Below, piece by piece: positions 45,301 to 57,300 of a DNA stretch of 64,000 bases. The notes under the pieces were generated by a model. It was not told where the DNA came from, searched no databases, and was given only the letters and a program-made list of their open reading frames with translations. The position numbers and the translations under genes are program-made. The stretch spans positions 49,985 through 113,984 of the forward strand of contig LGRX02024790.1 in the NCBI GenBank assembly GCA_001247695.2. Direction: 5' to 3'. Each line of letters opens with the position of its first letter. Position 1 is the stretch's first letter. This DNA comes from Cymbomonas tetramitiformis (lineage: Eukaryota; Chlorophyta; Pyramimonadophyceae; Pyramimonadales; Pyramimonadaceae).

Positions 45301-48300
45301 ACCCCCAGAACGGGTTCGGCCGTTTTTGTGGAGTTAATTGCCTTTTTCAGTGCCTTGTAGAGGTCCCCTGCTGTGTACTCTGGGTTGAATTGGTATGACC
45401 CCAGTTTTTCCCATTGCTCTTCCCATGCCGAGCCTACAGCTCCAAATACCGAGTCTCGTGGGTATTGCGAGTAGTACGTTCTGGTGTCTCTGTGTACATT
45501 AAGTGGGGAGGCGAATACCTCTGTTTGGACTCCCATGGCTGTGTGTACCGCCTCCATCATTTCCGGAGGGAAGGTCCAGTGGTTTTGGAGGTTCCTTTTT
45601 CTGTGTTTCATCTCCGCTTTGCTGGAGTACCTTATCAGCAGTTGTGCTATTTCCTCCTCAAAAGTGTTTACATGTATTTTGTGTTCTACACTTAGTTTCA
45701 GCCTTTTGGCCAGTTGTTTCTCTGTTGGCCTTTGTGCCGTGCTGTCCCCCACTGCCTCGGCATATCTGTCGTACAATTCTCTAGCTTTTACCGTGCTCAG
45801 CGTGCCTATAAGGCTTCCCTCCGGCTCATAGCAGTAGGTGGTGTCACCTTCCGTGCGCAGTTGTCTGTCCTTCACCCCTGGAATGTGCCTAATGTCCTGG
45901 TCCGGGTTCGTTTCCCTTGTGCATATTTCCAGGTGCGTTACTTCTTTCCAATACCTCTGTTCGCCGTTTGGTTGTCCTGCCAGTATCTCTTCAGCGGGCT
46001 CGCGTTTGGTCCTTTTGTCTCTCTTGTCGTTCTTCCATTCTTCCACTAGGTTTTTCCATCCTTGGTCCGAGGAGAGGTTGTGTTTGAGCAGGTGTGTTCT
46101 TACTGTTTCTTCTGTGCTCCACGTCGTCCGTTCGTTTCCTTCTCCATCGGTCCACCGTATTTCGTACTGCGTTACTTTCGAGGTCGAGTCTGTGTAGTTT
46201 TGCAGGTACTGTCTCGTTGCCAGTATCCCGGCGGGCGTGTAGTTTCCCTCTTGTCCTAGCATTTCCATTCGGTCTTCCTGTGTCGACCACTGGCCTCTGT
46301 CCTGTTGTCCTGACTTCCTCTTTACTCTCCCCCGCGGGTGTCTGGTTGTCATCACGTCGTCTTCCTCCTTTTCTTGGTCGGTTTCTATGCCCAGAACTTC
46401 CTTCTCTTGTTCCGTCCACTCTACCTCTGACTGTTCGAAATGCTTCGTTTGGTTGGCTAGCGGGTACATAGACACCAGTTGCAGTATGTCCTTCAGACTG
46501 TTTCCAGCCTCGTGTAGCGCCTTTATTTGTGCCGGCCAGTTGCTTATGTTTTCCATGCTTACCGTACTTTTGGTGTACCTCTCTAGCTCTCCTGTTTTCC
46601 GTTCTTGTATATATTCAGGTTTCAGTCTTCTGTTCCACACATGGTCCCAGTGGTCCCCTGGTTTCTTAATGTCGTTGGGTTGTGCTTCGCAAATGTATGG
46701 GTATAGGTGCAGCATTCCCTGTGCTATCTTTGTTGCCGTCTTGGTGTCGTGTTTCCTTCCACCTGTTGCTTTCAGTGTTTCTATTGGTATGGCACTTTTC
46801 CCGTCTGCCGTGGTTAAGTTCTTGAGGTCCGGGTAGTTTCTGAATAGTGTGAGTAGTTTGGTAAAGTTTATTTGCTTGGTGGCTTGCTGAGTTTTCGTTT
46901 CCCGTATTACATTTACTGTTCCCATTTTTTCAAAGCCTGTCGTCGCAGGCTGCGACTGTGGGTCTCTGTATTCTGTATCCATTATCCTTTGGTGCTTGGT
47001 CGTTCTGGTTGTGCCCTCCATTTCCGCGTTTGTGTATACCCTTTTAGCTTTTCCCAGCTGCCTCATTATAGGTAGGGTTTCTTTGCCCAGTTCCTGCATG
47101 TGGGTTCCCACTCCTTTCACGCGTATTCCATATTCATTCAGAGCATTCATCTTCCTCAGAGTGTTCGTTTGTGTCTGCAGTCCCATTTTTAGTTTGCTCC
47201 TTGTGCTGCTGTGTCCCCTTTCTTCGAAGTGTTTTTCCAGTAGTCCGGCTGTGGACCTGCTAACTTGTGACATTCTTTGTCTGGTTTGAAGGTTTCTCTC
47301 CCTTTTGCCGTATCCCATCTGGGCCCCTTTGTCTTCCTCACTCTGAACAGCGCCTGCCAGTCCCGTGTACACTTCCTGTGCATATATTGCCTGTAGGGAC
47401 TGGAGCCCCAGTCCGTATTCCTCTTTTTCCTCCGTGTTTAGTTCATTGGGCGTACCATTCGCGGGAAGTCCATATATTCTTTTCATCGCGGCTCCCAGCT
47501 GATTTTCGGCCTGTTGTATTTCACCCTGTGTGTATATCCCGAGGTGGAGTCCGTATTTGAATTTCCCCAATATGGCCGACTTCATGGAGTACTCTTTTTG
47601 TCTTTGTGTGAGGGGGGTTGCCAGTAGTGCGTCTATTCTTCTTTTGAGTTCCCGTAGTGACTTTCTTTTCTCCTCTTTCCATGTCCCCAACATATTGAGT
47701 AGGACCCCCAGGTACTTGTAGGTATCCCCGGCTTTTAGGACTTTTAGCGTTCGACTTCCGCATTTCACCCCTTGGTGCCTACTTTCTTTCACGTTTTTGT
47801 TGCCATGTTCTACCCCTGTTATCTTTGTTTTGTCCTCGTTTATTCTGAGTCCACTCCAGTCCCCAAATGCCGAGAGTTTCTTTAGCTGTTGCTCCATGCC
47901 TGTCATTAGTTTGGTTAGTATAATTAGGTCGTCCACAAACGCTCCGGAGGAGGTTCTCAGTTCCCCTCTGAGCTCCCTGTCAGTTGCATACCTGTGCTGG
48001 TATCCATGGTCTCCCACCTCTAGCCATCTAAGGAGAGGTTCCAGGTATAGTATGAACAGTAGCGGGCTCATGCTGTCGCCTTGCAGAATCCCCCTTCTTA
48101 TTGGCACCTCTTCCGAGACCTGGTCCCCTACTTTTGCTCTCATTTGCATGGAGTCCTCCTCGTTTTCGCCCAGTATGTCCCTGACAGCTTCGGTAAGTTG
48201 TGGTGGCACCCCTAGGTGTTTTAGCGTCGTAATGAGTCTTTCGTGGTCGACCGAGCCGTACGCATTTTCGAAATCCACGTAGGTTGCATGTAGGCTTCGT

Positions 48301-51300
48301 TTGGAGAGGTTGGCGTCTTCAATAGCATTGGTTACCCTGGTGAGTTGCTTCATTGTGTTGTGGCTTTCCCTTGAGCCCTCTTGTGCTTCCGAGAGCATGC
48401 CGTTTATCTCACAGAAGTCAGCTAGCATTTTTGTGAGTACTGTAGTGTATAATTTGAACAGGCAGTCCAGTAGTGCTATAGGTCGGTAGTTTTTTTGTTT
48501 TGTTACTTCTCCTTGCTTGTGGTGGAAGCAGAAGTAGCCTTTTTTCCATGGTAGGGGGGTGTGTCTATGCTCCCACATTAATTTCATGAGTTCACACAGT
48601 TGGTCGTGGAATCTGTCCGGCATCTGTTTCAGTATTTCATTTTGTATCCCCATGGGCCCGGCTGCTTTGTTGGTTTTCATTTTCTTTACCGCCTGTCGGT
48701 AGGCCTCTTTGTCCACATTTAGGTTTACTTTTGTTTGGTCCGGTCTTTTGCATTGGTTTTCCCTCATGTAGTTCTTGTACCTTTCGTCAAGCCAGGGTGG
48801 CGTATCTTTAAGTCCTTTCTCTGGTTCCTTCATTTTGTATGGTTCCGACCACGCAATGTGTTCTCCCATTGCCTGTGCCACTTTTTGGTGTCCTACCACT
48901 AGCTCTCCTTGCATGGTTTCAATCGCTTGTATTGTTGTAGCTGGTGCCGTTCCGTTTTCTATCTCTTTCTTGTATATCAATTTATGGTAGTGCTTTATGT
49001 TGCCCCAGTATCCTTCTCTCATTTTCATTCTTGTTTTCTGTTTTCGGTTTGCTTCGTGTTCTTTAATGCACTTCCTTGCCTCTTTTGTCGCAAGCTTTTT
49101 CTGTTCCCGTTCCCATTGTTCCCATTCCCTCATTTCGTTTGTTCGGTTGTCAAAATCTTCCGTCCGTGCTTCCTCGGTTACTTGTTCTCGTGTTTCTATG
49201 TCCTTCTTCCATAGTGCTATGTTCTCACGGCACCTGTTCCTTTCTTTCAGGTGGCCGTCCCTTTCTTTGCGGAGGGTTTTTGGGAGGTGTAGTCCATGTT
49301 GTTGTTCTGGTGCTGCCGCTTGTTTCGGTAAGTTGACATCCATCATTGCCCTGTCTCTTGCTTCCCCCATTATCCTTGCAACCACCCCTCCCGCGTAGTC
49401 TATTGCCCGTTTTCTGTGCCTTGTGCTGGCTGCTGTTTTTATCCCGTTTATTGCTTCTTGCATTTCATCTTGTAATTCCTTCGTATATGCGGCGTCCAGT
49501 GTTTGCCTGAGGGTATTCCCCTCTGCTTCTGTTAGCGGGAGTTTCAGTCTGTCTGTTTTTGCATGTTGTGGCTTTTGTGTCGTTGGTCTGTGGGTCCCCC
49601 AGGCTTTTAGGTCCAGTTGCGTTGTGCAGACCATTTTGTGGTCGCTCATGTGTAGCTCGGTGAGTTCTCCTGCCGTTGGTTGCGTGTAGTATTGTAATTC
49701 TGCTTTGCTTGCTAGCATTCTGTCTATGTTCCGTCGTTCATGCCATGTTAGTGTTGTTTCCCTGGTCCCTCCCACATCTTGCAGACCCGTGGCTTCCAGG
49801 GTTTTGTTCCATTCTCTGTCCCTGCTATTTTTCGGTGTTCCCGTCGTGGCATTCAGGTCCCCACAAATTAGTACTGTTTGTCCTATCGCATTGTCGCTGG
49901 CTGTGGTCACCATTCGCACATACTCCTGTATGCCATTTCTGGCCGCTTCTCTGTCGAGTTCCCCTCGTCCTGTCTCTTCCGCCACGTCTTTCCCTTCCAC
50001 CGGGTAGTATACCCCTAGCAGGTGTAAGTATTTCCCTCCCGGAAAGTGGAGCAGCGTGTGTGTGAGTACTCCTCGTAAGTGCGGTACCTGCACCTCGGTG
50101 TAGTTATGTGGTTTGGCATATTCCCCTGTGAGTATTACGGCAAGGCCCGCCTTGTGGTTGCTCTCTTCTCCCTCCCCTTCCTCTGTTGGTACGTTTGTGC
50201 ATACGTTTGACTGTTTTTTGTTTCTGAAGTGTCTTTTTATTTCCTCATTCGCAGTCTTAGTTTCCGTGACTATTGCTATATCTATCTCCCATTTTCTCAT
50301 TTGCTCCTCCAGTTCATACAGTGAGTGCGGGGAGCCTTGTATGTTCCATGTTAGGAAATTTATGGTGTGTTGTTGTGCTTCTCCCATTTCTTCAGTGTTT
50401 AGGTTCTCCGTTTTTGGCATGTTCCCACCCCATTGCTTCAGTGCCTCCATGGACCCTTTGGTTTCCTCATTGTCCCTTTTGTTCATTTTCGTTGTTGTAG
50501 TAGGTGGCGGGTATTTCTTGGCGTTCGCGGGAGGCCTCAGCTTTTTTCCTGTCGCCGTTCCCTCCTCCTTCTTTAGCCTTTCGTTTGCTTGTTCTTTGCT
50601 TATCGGAAGGAACCGTAGCGTGGCCTGAACTAGCTTGTCCGTGGTACTTGTGTTCTTTTCTTCCGTTGCTTCGCCCGTGGCGTGTTGCTCCGTAGTAGGT
50701 GCCCTGCCATCTTCCTTCGGTTCATCACTTTTCATGTCCTCCTCGGCCAGCCCAGTTGTTTGTTCTGTCGTCCGCCGCATCTCCCGAGTCTCCTTCTGCA
50801 GCCGTGCCGTGTTTCTAGTCCCGAGTTTGAAGTGTCCTGGTTTGCCGTCAACATGCCAGTATTTCCAGCTCCCTGCCACTCTTATCGCTTGCTCACCTTG
50901 ACTGAATCTTTCCCATTCTGGTGGTGTGCTATGTGTTTTTAGTTCACTATATTTCACCTTTTGCAGGTCGTAGGCTTCTCGCAGTATGGTCCAGACATCT
51001 ATAGCTATTAGCAGTTCGTCCCGTTTTTCTATTCCTCCAGTGGGCAGCCACACATGCGCCTGCATGTCCTGGCGTGTTATTGTGAGCATCATCATTGCCC
51101 ATTTTTCTCCATCTCTTATTGCTATTTGGGTTCGGCCATCTGTCGACAGTTTGCTCATTGTTTCATCTATGAGGGCTTCAGTGTCTTGTTGTAGCGCTTG
51201 AAGTGCTTCCTGAACGTTCATTATCGTTTGTATGCCCACCCCTTGTTGTCGCATTGTGTCCTCCACCTGTTCCCCTGTGCGGCCACGCCCCACCTCCCTC

Positions 51301-54300
51301 ATGAAGGTATCCGCCGCACACGTTCCTTGGGTTCGCGCCTGTTTTGCCCCAGTCCTTTTTGCTGGGTCCTCCCTTGTCAGCTCAACTTCATCCGTGTCCT
51401 GTTCTGCTTGTGGCTTATTTTCCCTCATTATGGCCGACTTTATCTTTGGCCTGAATCTGTCTCTGCATTTATTCACTATTTCCGTGGTGTGTATTGTCAC
51501 GCACCGACTGGTTTGGAGTGTGTTCGTGTACACATGTTGTATCCAGGCTCCGTTCCTTTCTAACAGCCACTGTTGCCATAGCTCCGCAATATATATCACC
51601 CAGACGCCGCAGCTGAATGCATCGTGTTGGTGCCTGTCGTACATCGGCGTGGCTCTAGCTTCCAGGCACCCCATTGCCTCCTTGTTGCCCGTTACCCATG
51701 CACTCACTGCTCCTTGCAGCTCCTCCGCCATCCTCGTGTGCCCTTGGGCGGTTTTCTTCCGTGTCTGTCTTTCCATGCCCATAGAGTCGTATACATAGGC
51801 CTGCAACGTGCGGTTATCTTTTGCGACGCAGACTCCTACCATCAGTAGTAGCCAGTGTCCGTTTCCTACCACTGGTATCTGGGTGCCACCCTTTTTGGCG
51901 ACTTTTTCTTTTACCATTTCCAGAAATTTTTTGTCATTTTCCCTCAGCATCTTCAGTATTTCTTGCATGGTTGTTGAACCCGGAGGGTTGTCTTCCAGTG
52001 TTTCGAGCGCGAGGTCCACTTGGTGCATATTCAGTTTTCCGTCCTTGGCAAATATTCCCTGCGTGACAGAATTCTTGGGGTACTGTCCTTCCATTTTCTC
52101 GTTCGAGCATGTTCCCCCCCCTATATGTGAGGGCTGTGGTGTCGCTTCGGCATACCTACCCGTCTCCTCAATTTGTTCAGCTTTCCTGTTGGGTCTTGTA
52201 CCCAAGGCTGCTCCTCGTGCTGCCGCAGACATTTCATTCACCGCTTTGACCTGCGGTACCTCTTGTCGAGGGTTTTTCATTGCCAGTTGTGCCTGCTCCT
52301 TCCGTTTAGCCAGAGTGCCCAGCACACTTAGTGTTACATGCATGCTCATTATCTGGGCTCCCACCGTTCTCGCTATGTTTTGGCCTTCCCTTCTCATTCG
52401 GCGCATCTCGCCATGTTTTCGCGCCCACTTACTATTGTCCCTGTCCTTTGTTTCTTGCCTTACTACCTGGTTGCTTCTGACCAGTTGTGGTCTGTCATAT
52501 TTGGTACGTTGTACCCACCTGCATGTTTTCCCTTTCTCATGTTCACTCCAATATCTCCTTCCCCTTATGTGTGCATGTGCGTGCTCCTGCCGGTTCGCCC
52601 GTAGGTAATATGTGAGGTTTCTTCTGAAGTTCGCCCTTCGTCCCCCCTCTTCTGTTGTGGCTAACCAACTGGGGCCCTTTGGGGGCTTTTCCTGTGTTAT
52701 TTCCTGGCGTTGGTCGTTGACTCCTCTTGGCATTTTCTCACTTACCTTTCCAGTTTCAACTTTTTGCCGGGTTTTTGCTGTTGCCGCTGTGCTTCGTTTC
52801 TGCATGCACTGTGCTGCATGCTCCCTTTCCGGAGCTTCACCCAGCACTCCCTTTGAGGGCTTTTCCTGTGTTGTTCCTTGGCTTCGGTTGTCCTCCCCTC
52901 TTGGCATTTTTTCCTTTCCCTTTCTTGTTTCAGTTGCCTGCCTGGTTATCGTTGTTGCTGCTGTGTTCCTTTTCTGCAAGCATGTCACTCGCACCCTTTC
53001 CGGTGTTTCTTTTTGCATCCCCGTTCCCACCTTTCTGCTAGTCTTCCTGCATGCTGTTACCCGTACCCATTGCGTTAATTTTTGTGCTGGCGTTATTCTT
53101 CCTCCACTATTACTTTTCGTCAGGAACGTAGCCGCAACGCAAATTGCAAGTATTGCTTTCATTAGTGTGCCCCGTGAGTTGCCTTCGTGTCCATTACTTA
53201 CCACGCATCTCCTTCGGGTATGTTTTCCTCCCCCCATACTGCCTCCCTTGTTACGCGTTACACGCTCATTTTGTCCCCTCACACCCTTCTCGTTGCATTT
53301 TTGAACTTCGTTTTCCTCAATCCTTATTCGTATATACCCTATGGGTGTCCCCTCAAAGTATTTCCCCTTTTGGGCCATTTGCACAAAACTTCGTATTTTT
53401 ACGTAGAGCTCCTGGGGCAATTCGCTAAATATCCAATGTCGTCTGTTCAAGCTCATTTTCATTTGTTGTTTGTATTTCACCATTTGTAGGCTCTGTGCGA
53501 AATTTTTTCGTCTAATTTTGTTATTATGTGCACCTATACCCCCCTTTTTCTGTAGGTACTGACCCTTTGGGTTAGGGTTTCCCTTCATTTCCCGGTATAT
53601 GGCTGTGCAGGCTGTCATAATTGGCCTTTTTCCTTTCAATGTATCTTGTGGGTTCCTCTTGTTATTGTTGTCCCTATCGTTCCGTCGGTGTGCATGTTCT
53701 TCTGGCTTAACGCGGTTTTCCTTGTTACGCGTTACACATGTCTGCAGCGGCGTTCCGTTCTTTTTACAGCATATCTGGGCTTCATTCTTCCCCATATATC
53801 TTTGTGCATAACTCTTGGTTGCCTCCTTAAAATATTGCTCTGCTGGGGTCGTTTTTACAAAATTTCGAATTTTTACGTAAAGCTTCTGGAGCAATTCGCT
53901 AAATGTCCAAAGTCGTCCGTTCAAGTTCATTTTCATTTCATGTTCGTATTTTGCCATTTGTAGGCCCTGTGTAAAATATTTCCGTCTAATTTTACTTTTA
54001 TGTGCCCCTATTCCCTCCCTTTTCTGTAGGTAAGCCCCTTTTGGGTTAGGGTTTCCCCTTGTTTTCCTCCATATGGCTGTACGGGTTGTTGCAGTTCGCC
54101 TATTTCCATTCAATATATCCTGTGGGTTCTTCTTGTTGTTACTATCCCCGTCATCTTGCCAGTGTGCATGTTCCCCCGACCCCGCATTCTTCTTCCTGTT
54201 ACGCGTTACATTTGCCTGAAGCATCATCCCGTCCTTACAGCCATATATCTGGACCTCATTCTTCTCAATATGTCTTTGTGTTTGACCCTCGGTTGTCTCC

Positions 54301-57300
54301 TTGAAATATTGCTCTGTCAGACCTGTTTTTACAGAACTTCGTATTTTAACGTAGAGCTCCTGGAGCAATTCGCTAAATGCCGTAATTTGCCGGTTGCTCC
54401 TGAAAGTGTGAATATTGTCTGCCATTTTGCAATAAAGTCCCCATAGTAACTTTCCTGTCGGGCTGACCATTGCCTTCACCCTCTGGGGCTGGTTTGTGCT
54501 TATTTTCCTTAGGGTAGGCTTAGGGTTCCCCTCTTGTCCTAGTGGGAGTTCCTGAATGTGTTCTCTGCTGCTTACCTCCCTTGTGCATGGGGAACTGGCC
54601 TCGGGTGACCTGCTTGTTGCTTTAATTCTGTTTACTGTCTCATAGTGTATTTTATTGCAAGTGCAGCTACTTAATGTTATTGTATGTTTTATGTCATTTT
54701 TTGCAGCTCTTGTGCCAGGTGTGCCCGCCCTTTCCCTATATTGTGTTGAGTTTGATGCTGCTACCGTGGCAGCAGTGTGGTGGCAGTTGGTGCCTGTGTT
54801 ATTGCTAGCCCTTTCACACTTGTGTCTAGTCGTGGGCTTTGCAGCCTGGGTTCCGATCGGCACTGTGCAGGAGTATGGGCACGATGCACTATTACCAGTA
54901 GCAGGTTTGGATTTAGCAGAGTTACTTTTTACTTCAGGTTTTTGTTTAACCAGGATTTTCTGGTATACAGGGCTTTTCCTAGCTTCAAAACTGTAAGGGC
55001 CTATACAGGATGTGGCCTCCGCCAGGCTGTTTCTGTCAGCTCCTAGAGCGTTGGCTTCGGTGGGAGCGAGGCTCTGCCAGCTGTTGTTCCAGCTGCTCCA
55101 GTTTCTTCCTTTCGTCTGCCTTGGCCTGCGATGCATACAGGAGCCCAGCCAGTACTTATTCAGCTGATTTCCCTTCCTCTTGTGCTGTGTTCGGGCTGGT
55201 TCAGTGACGCAAGTGGTGGGGTTCCACTTTTCGTCTTGTGCCTGATTTCGGAGCCGATGCCCAAACTTTTTAGTCAGATTGTGTGTCCCTGTGCTGTTAC
55301 CCTCAACGCCATATGCGAGGGGTCCTTTATCCCGTGAGGATGATTTTTCCCCGAGGGAGCTTACCCGTGCTTTTTGCAGGCGTTTGAGCTCCGACAGCGT
55401 CTCTTCGTCGATCTCCATTCCTCCGTCGCTGTCAGATGGCTCGCTCGCTTCCCTTGGCCGGCGTAGATTTTTCTTTGCCGGCTCGGGGGTGCGGTGCCCT
55501 TTCAGCAACTTGGCCAGCGCGTTGTTGGAGTTGCTGAAGGACGTTAATATTTCGCTGGAGATTCCAATATGCTGCTTCTGGAACACGCGGTTCTCCTCAG
55601 TGAGGTCGATCACGGAGTCCTTCACCTCGTCAACCTTGCTGGAGACGTTGTTCGTGGCCTCAACGCTGTCCGTGAAGCCGCTTTTACACGTGCCCTCGAG
55701 CTTCTCCACGGCCTTGCGGAGCTCGTTGATGGCCTCGTCACCGGCCCCGCCCTTCGCAACTTTCGCCCACTGGTTGGAGAGCTTGCTCTCCAGCGCTTGC
55801 ACGATGTCTTCCGTCTGCTGCGCCCCCGCTGCTGATGGCGCTGCCTTTCCTCTTCTGCCCTTAAACTTATCTCCCGTGCGAGAAAAGTCAGAGTGTTGGA
55901 GGAGGTAGGACCGAGATTTGTTGGGGAGAGAGAGACGGACCGTACGTCTGTCTTGCCTCCCCAGCCACTCATACGCCGCTTCGCTGGCTAGCCCGGTGAA
56001 AAGATTACCGCTTTTTGTGATTCTCACTCGCATATACGTTTCCGGCTTTGCTGGGTCAGTCCCTGGCCTCACCGTCGTCGCTGGCAGTGGCTTCAGATGT
56101 TCTGCTGCTTCGCCCAAGCCCGCCTGTGTAAACACCTCCTGGATGGCCGCTACTAAGTTCGGGAGGTCCGCGGCCAGGTTGATGGTGCTCCCCTTATCAA
56201 CTACGATCACCTCTGTCTCGTCCTCACCTCTGTTCGTTAGCGATGGCCTGATTCTCTGTACTGTGTATTCCCCGAGACCCGGGAAGGCCAGCACCTTCGA
56301 CTCTATGTTGTCAGCGGCCTCCTCCGTGACCGCCACCAGCCGTATGCTGTTGGTGTGTTTCTCCATGTACGCGGGCAGTCCCCGCGCCCCTTTGATTGCC
56401 GATTCAACAGAGGGCATACTGCGCAGTTGTTTCTCCAAGTCTTTGGTCGTGTGCCCGCGCAGCTCTTCGCTGATTATGTGCAGCTGTCGCTCCGCGTTGC
56501 CCGTCCTAGTCTGCCTCGGATGGAATACCCGTACCCTCGGGATGCAAACGTCTGCTGCTTGGAAGTTGTCTGCCCCCAGTGGTACGCAGTGAAGAGGTAG
56601 ATGTGCCAGAGATGTCGCCAGCGCGGTGATGGCATATTCACTTTTCTCAAAGGTGAGGTGAAGCTCCGCTATCTTATCAGCATACCAGCGTAGCTGGGTT
56701 TTGCCGCTGCACAGAACCGGGGCGGTGTCAGGGAGGTCGTGAAAGTGTCGGATCGCCGACTCCAAGTGGCCGATGTACTGCTGCGCTGCTTTTGGCTCTT
56801 CCCGAAAGGGCCCCACCGTCACCTGCGGTCCCTTCTTGTGCATGCCAGTTTCATCCTGCTCCTCTGAGGTGAGGTCAGTGCAGTTCACTACCAGTTGGTA
56901 GTGGGTTCTGCCGTGCCCTGCCGGGAGCCCGTAAATAGTTTCCAGTGGGAAGCCTCGCTGGTACTTCACGTTCCGGGCGTCCTCGTAGACGGTCATGTAC
57001 TCTGCCACCGCCTCCAGCACCGTCATATCCGCGTCTTCCGCCCCCGCGGCCTCAATCAGTTTCTTCATATCTTCTCCATGCGTATCACAGAGGTCTGGCA
57101 TGGTCGCTCCGCCCGGGTACGTGTCAGTTTTCTTCGCTGCTTGCGCTCTTATTTCTCTGATGAACTCCTCAGTGTTCTCCTGGTCCGCTGATCCTCGGTC
57201 TCGTTCCATGTATCTGCTCGATTTATCTTCTTGCCCCACTTGTTGGGGACTTCGTTCTCCGAATTTTCGCACATTGCCGGCTTTCATGTTGGCTAACTTA

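Noticed and set aside
46115..46210. Chromodomain in the retrotransposon polyprotein (YEIRWTDGEGNERTTWSTEE, near residue 3767)
   Set aside because: A faint likeness in one strand-turn-strand stretch; the aromatic cage cannot be assigned with confidence.
42482..57191. Plus-strand open frames across the giant retrotransposon, some over 500 codons
   Set aside because: They are complements of a well-supported minus-strand ORF with catalytic motifs. Their products are Cys/Ser/Phe-rich antisense translations.
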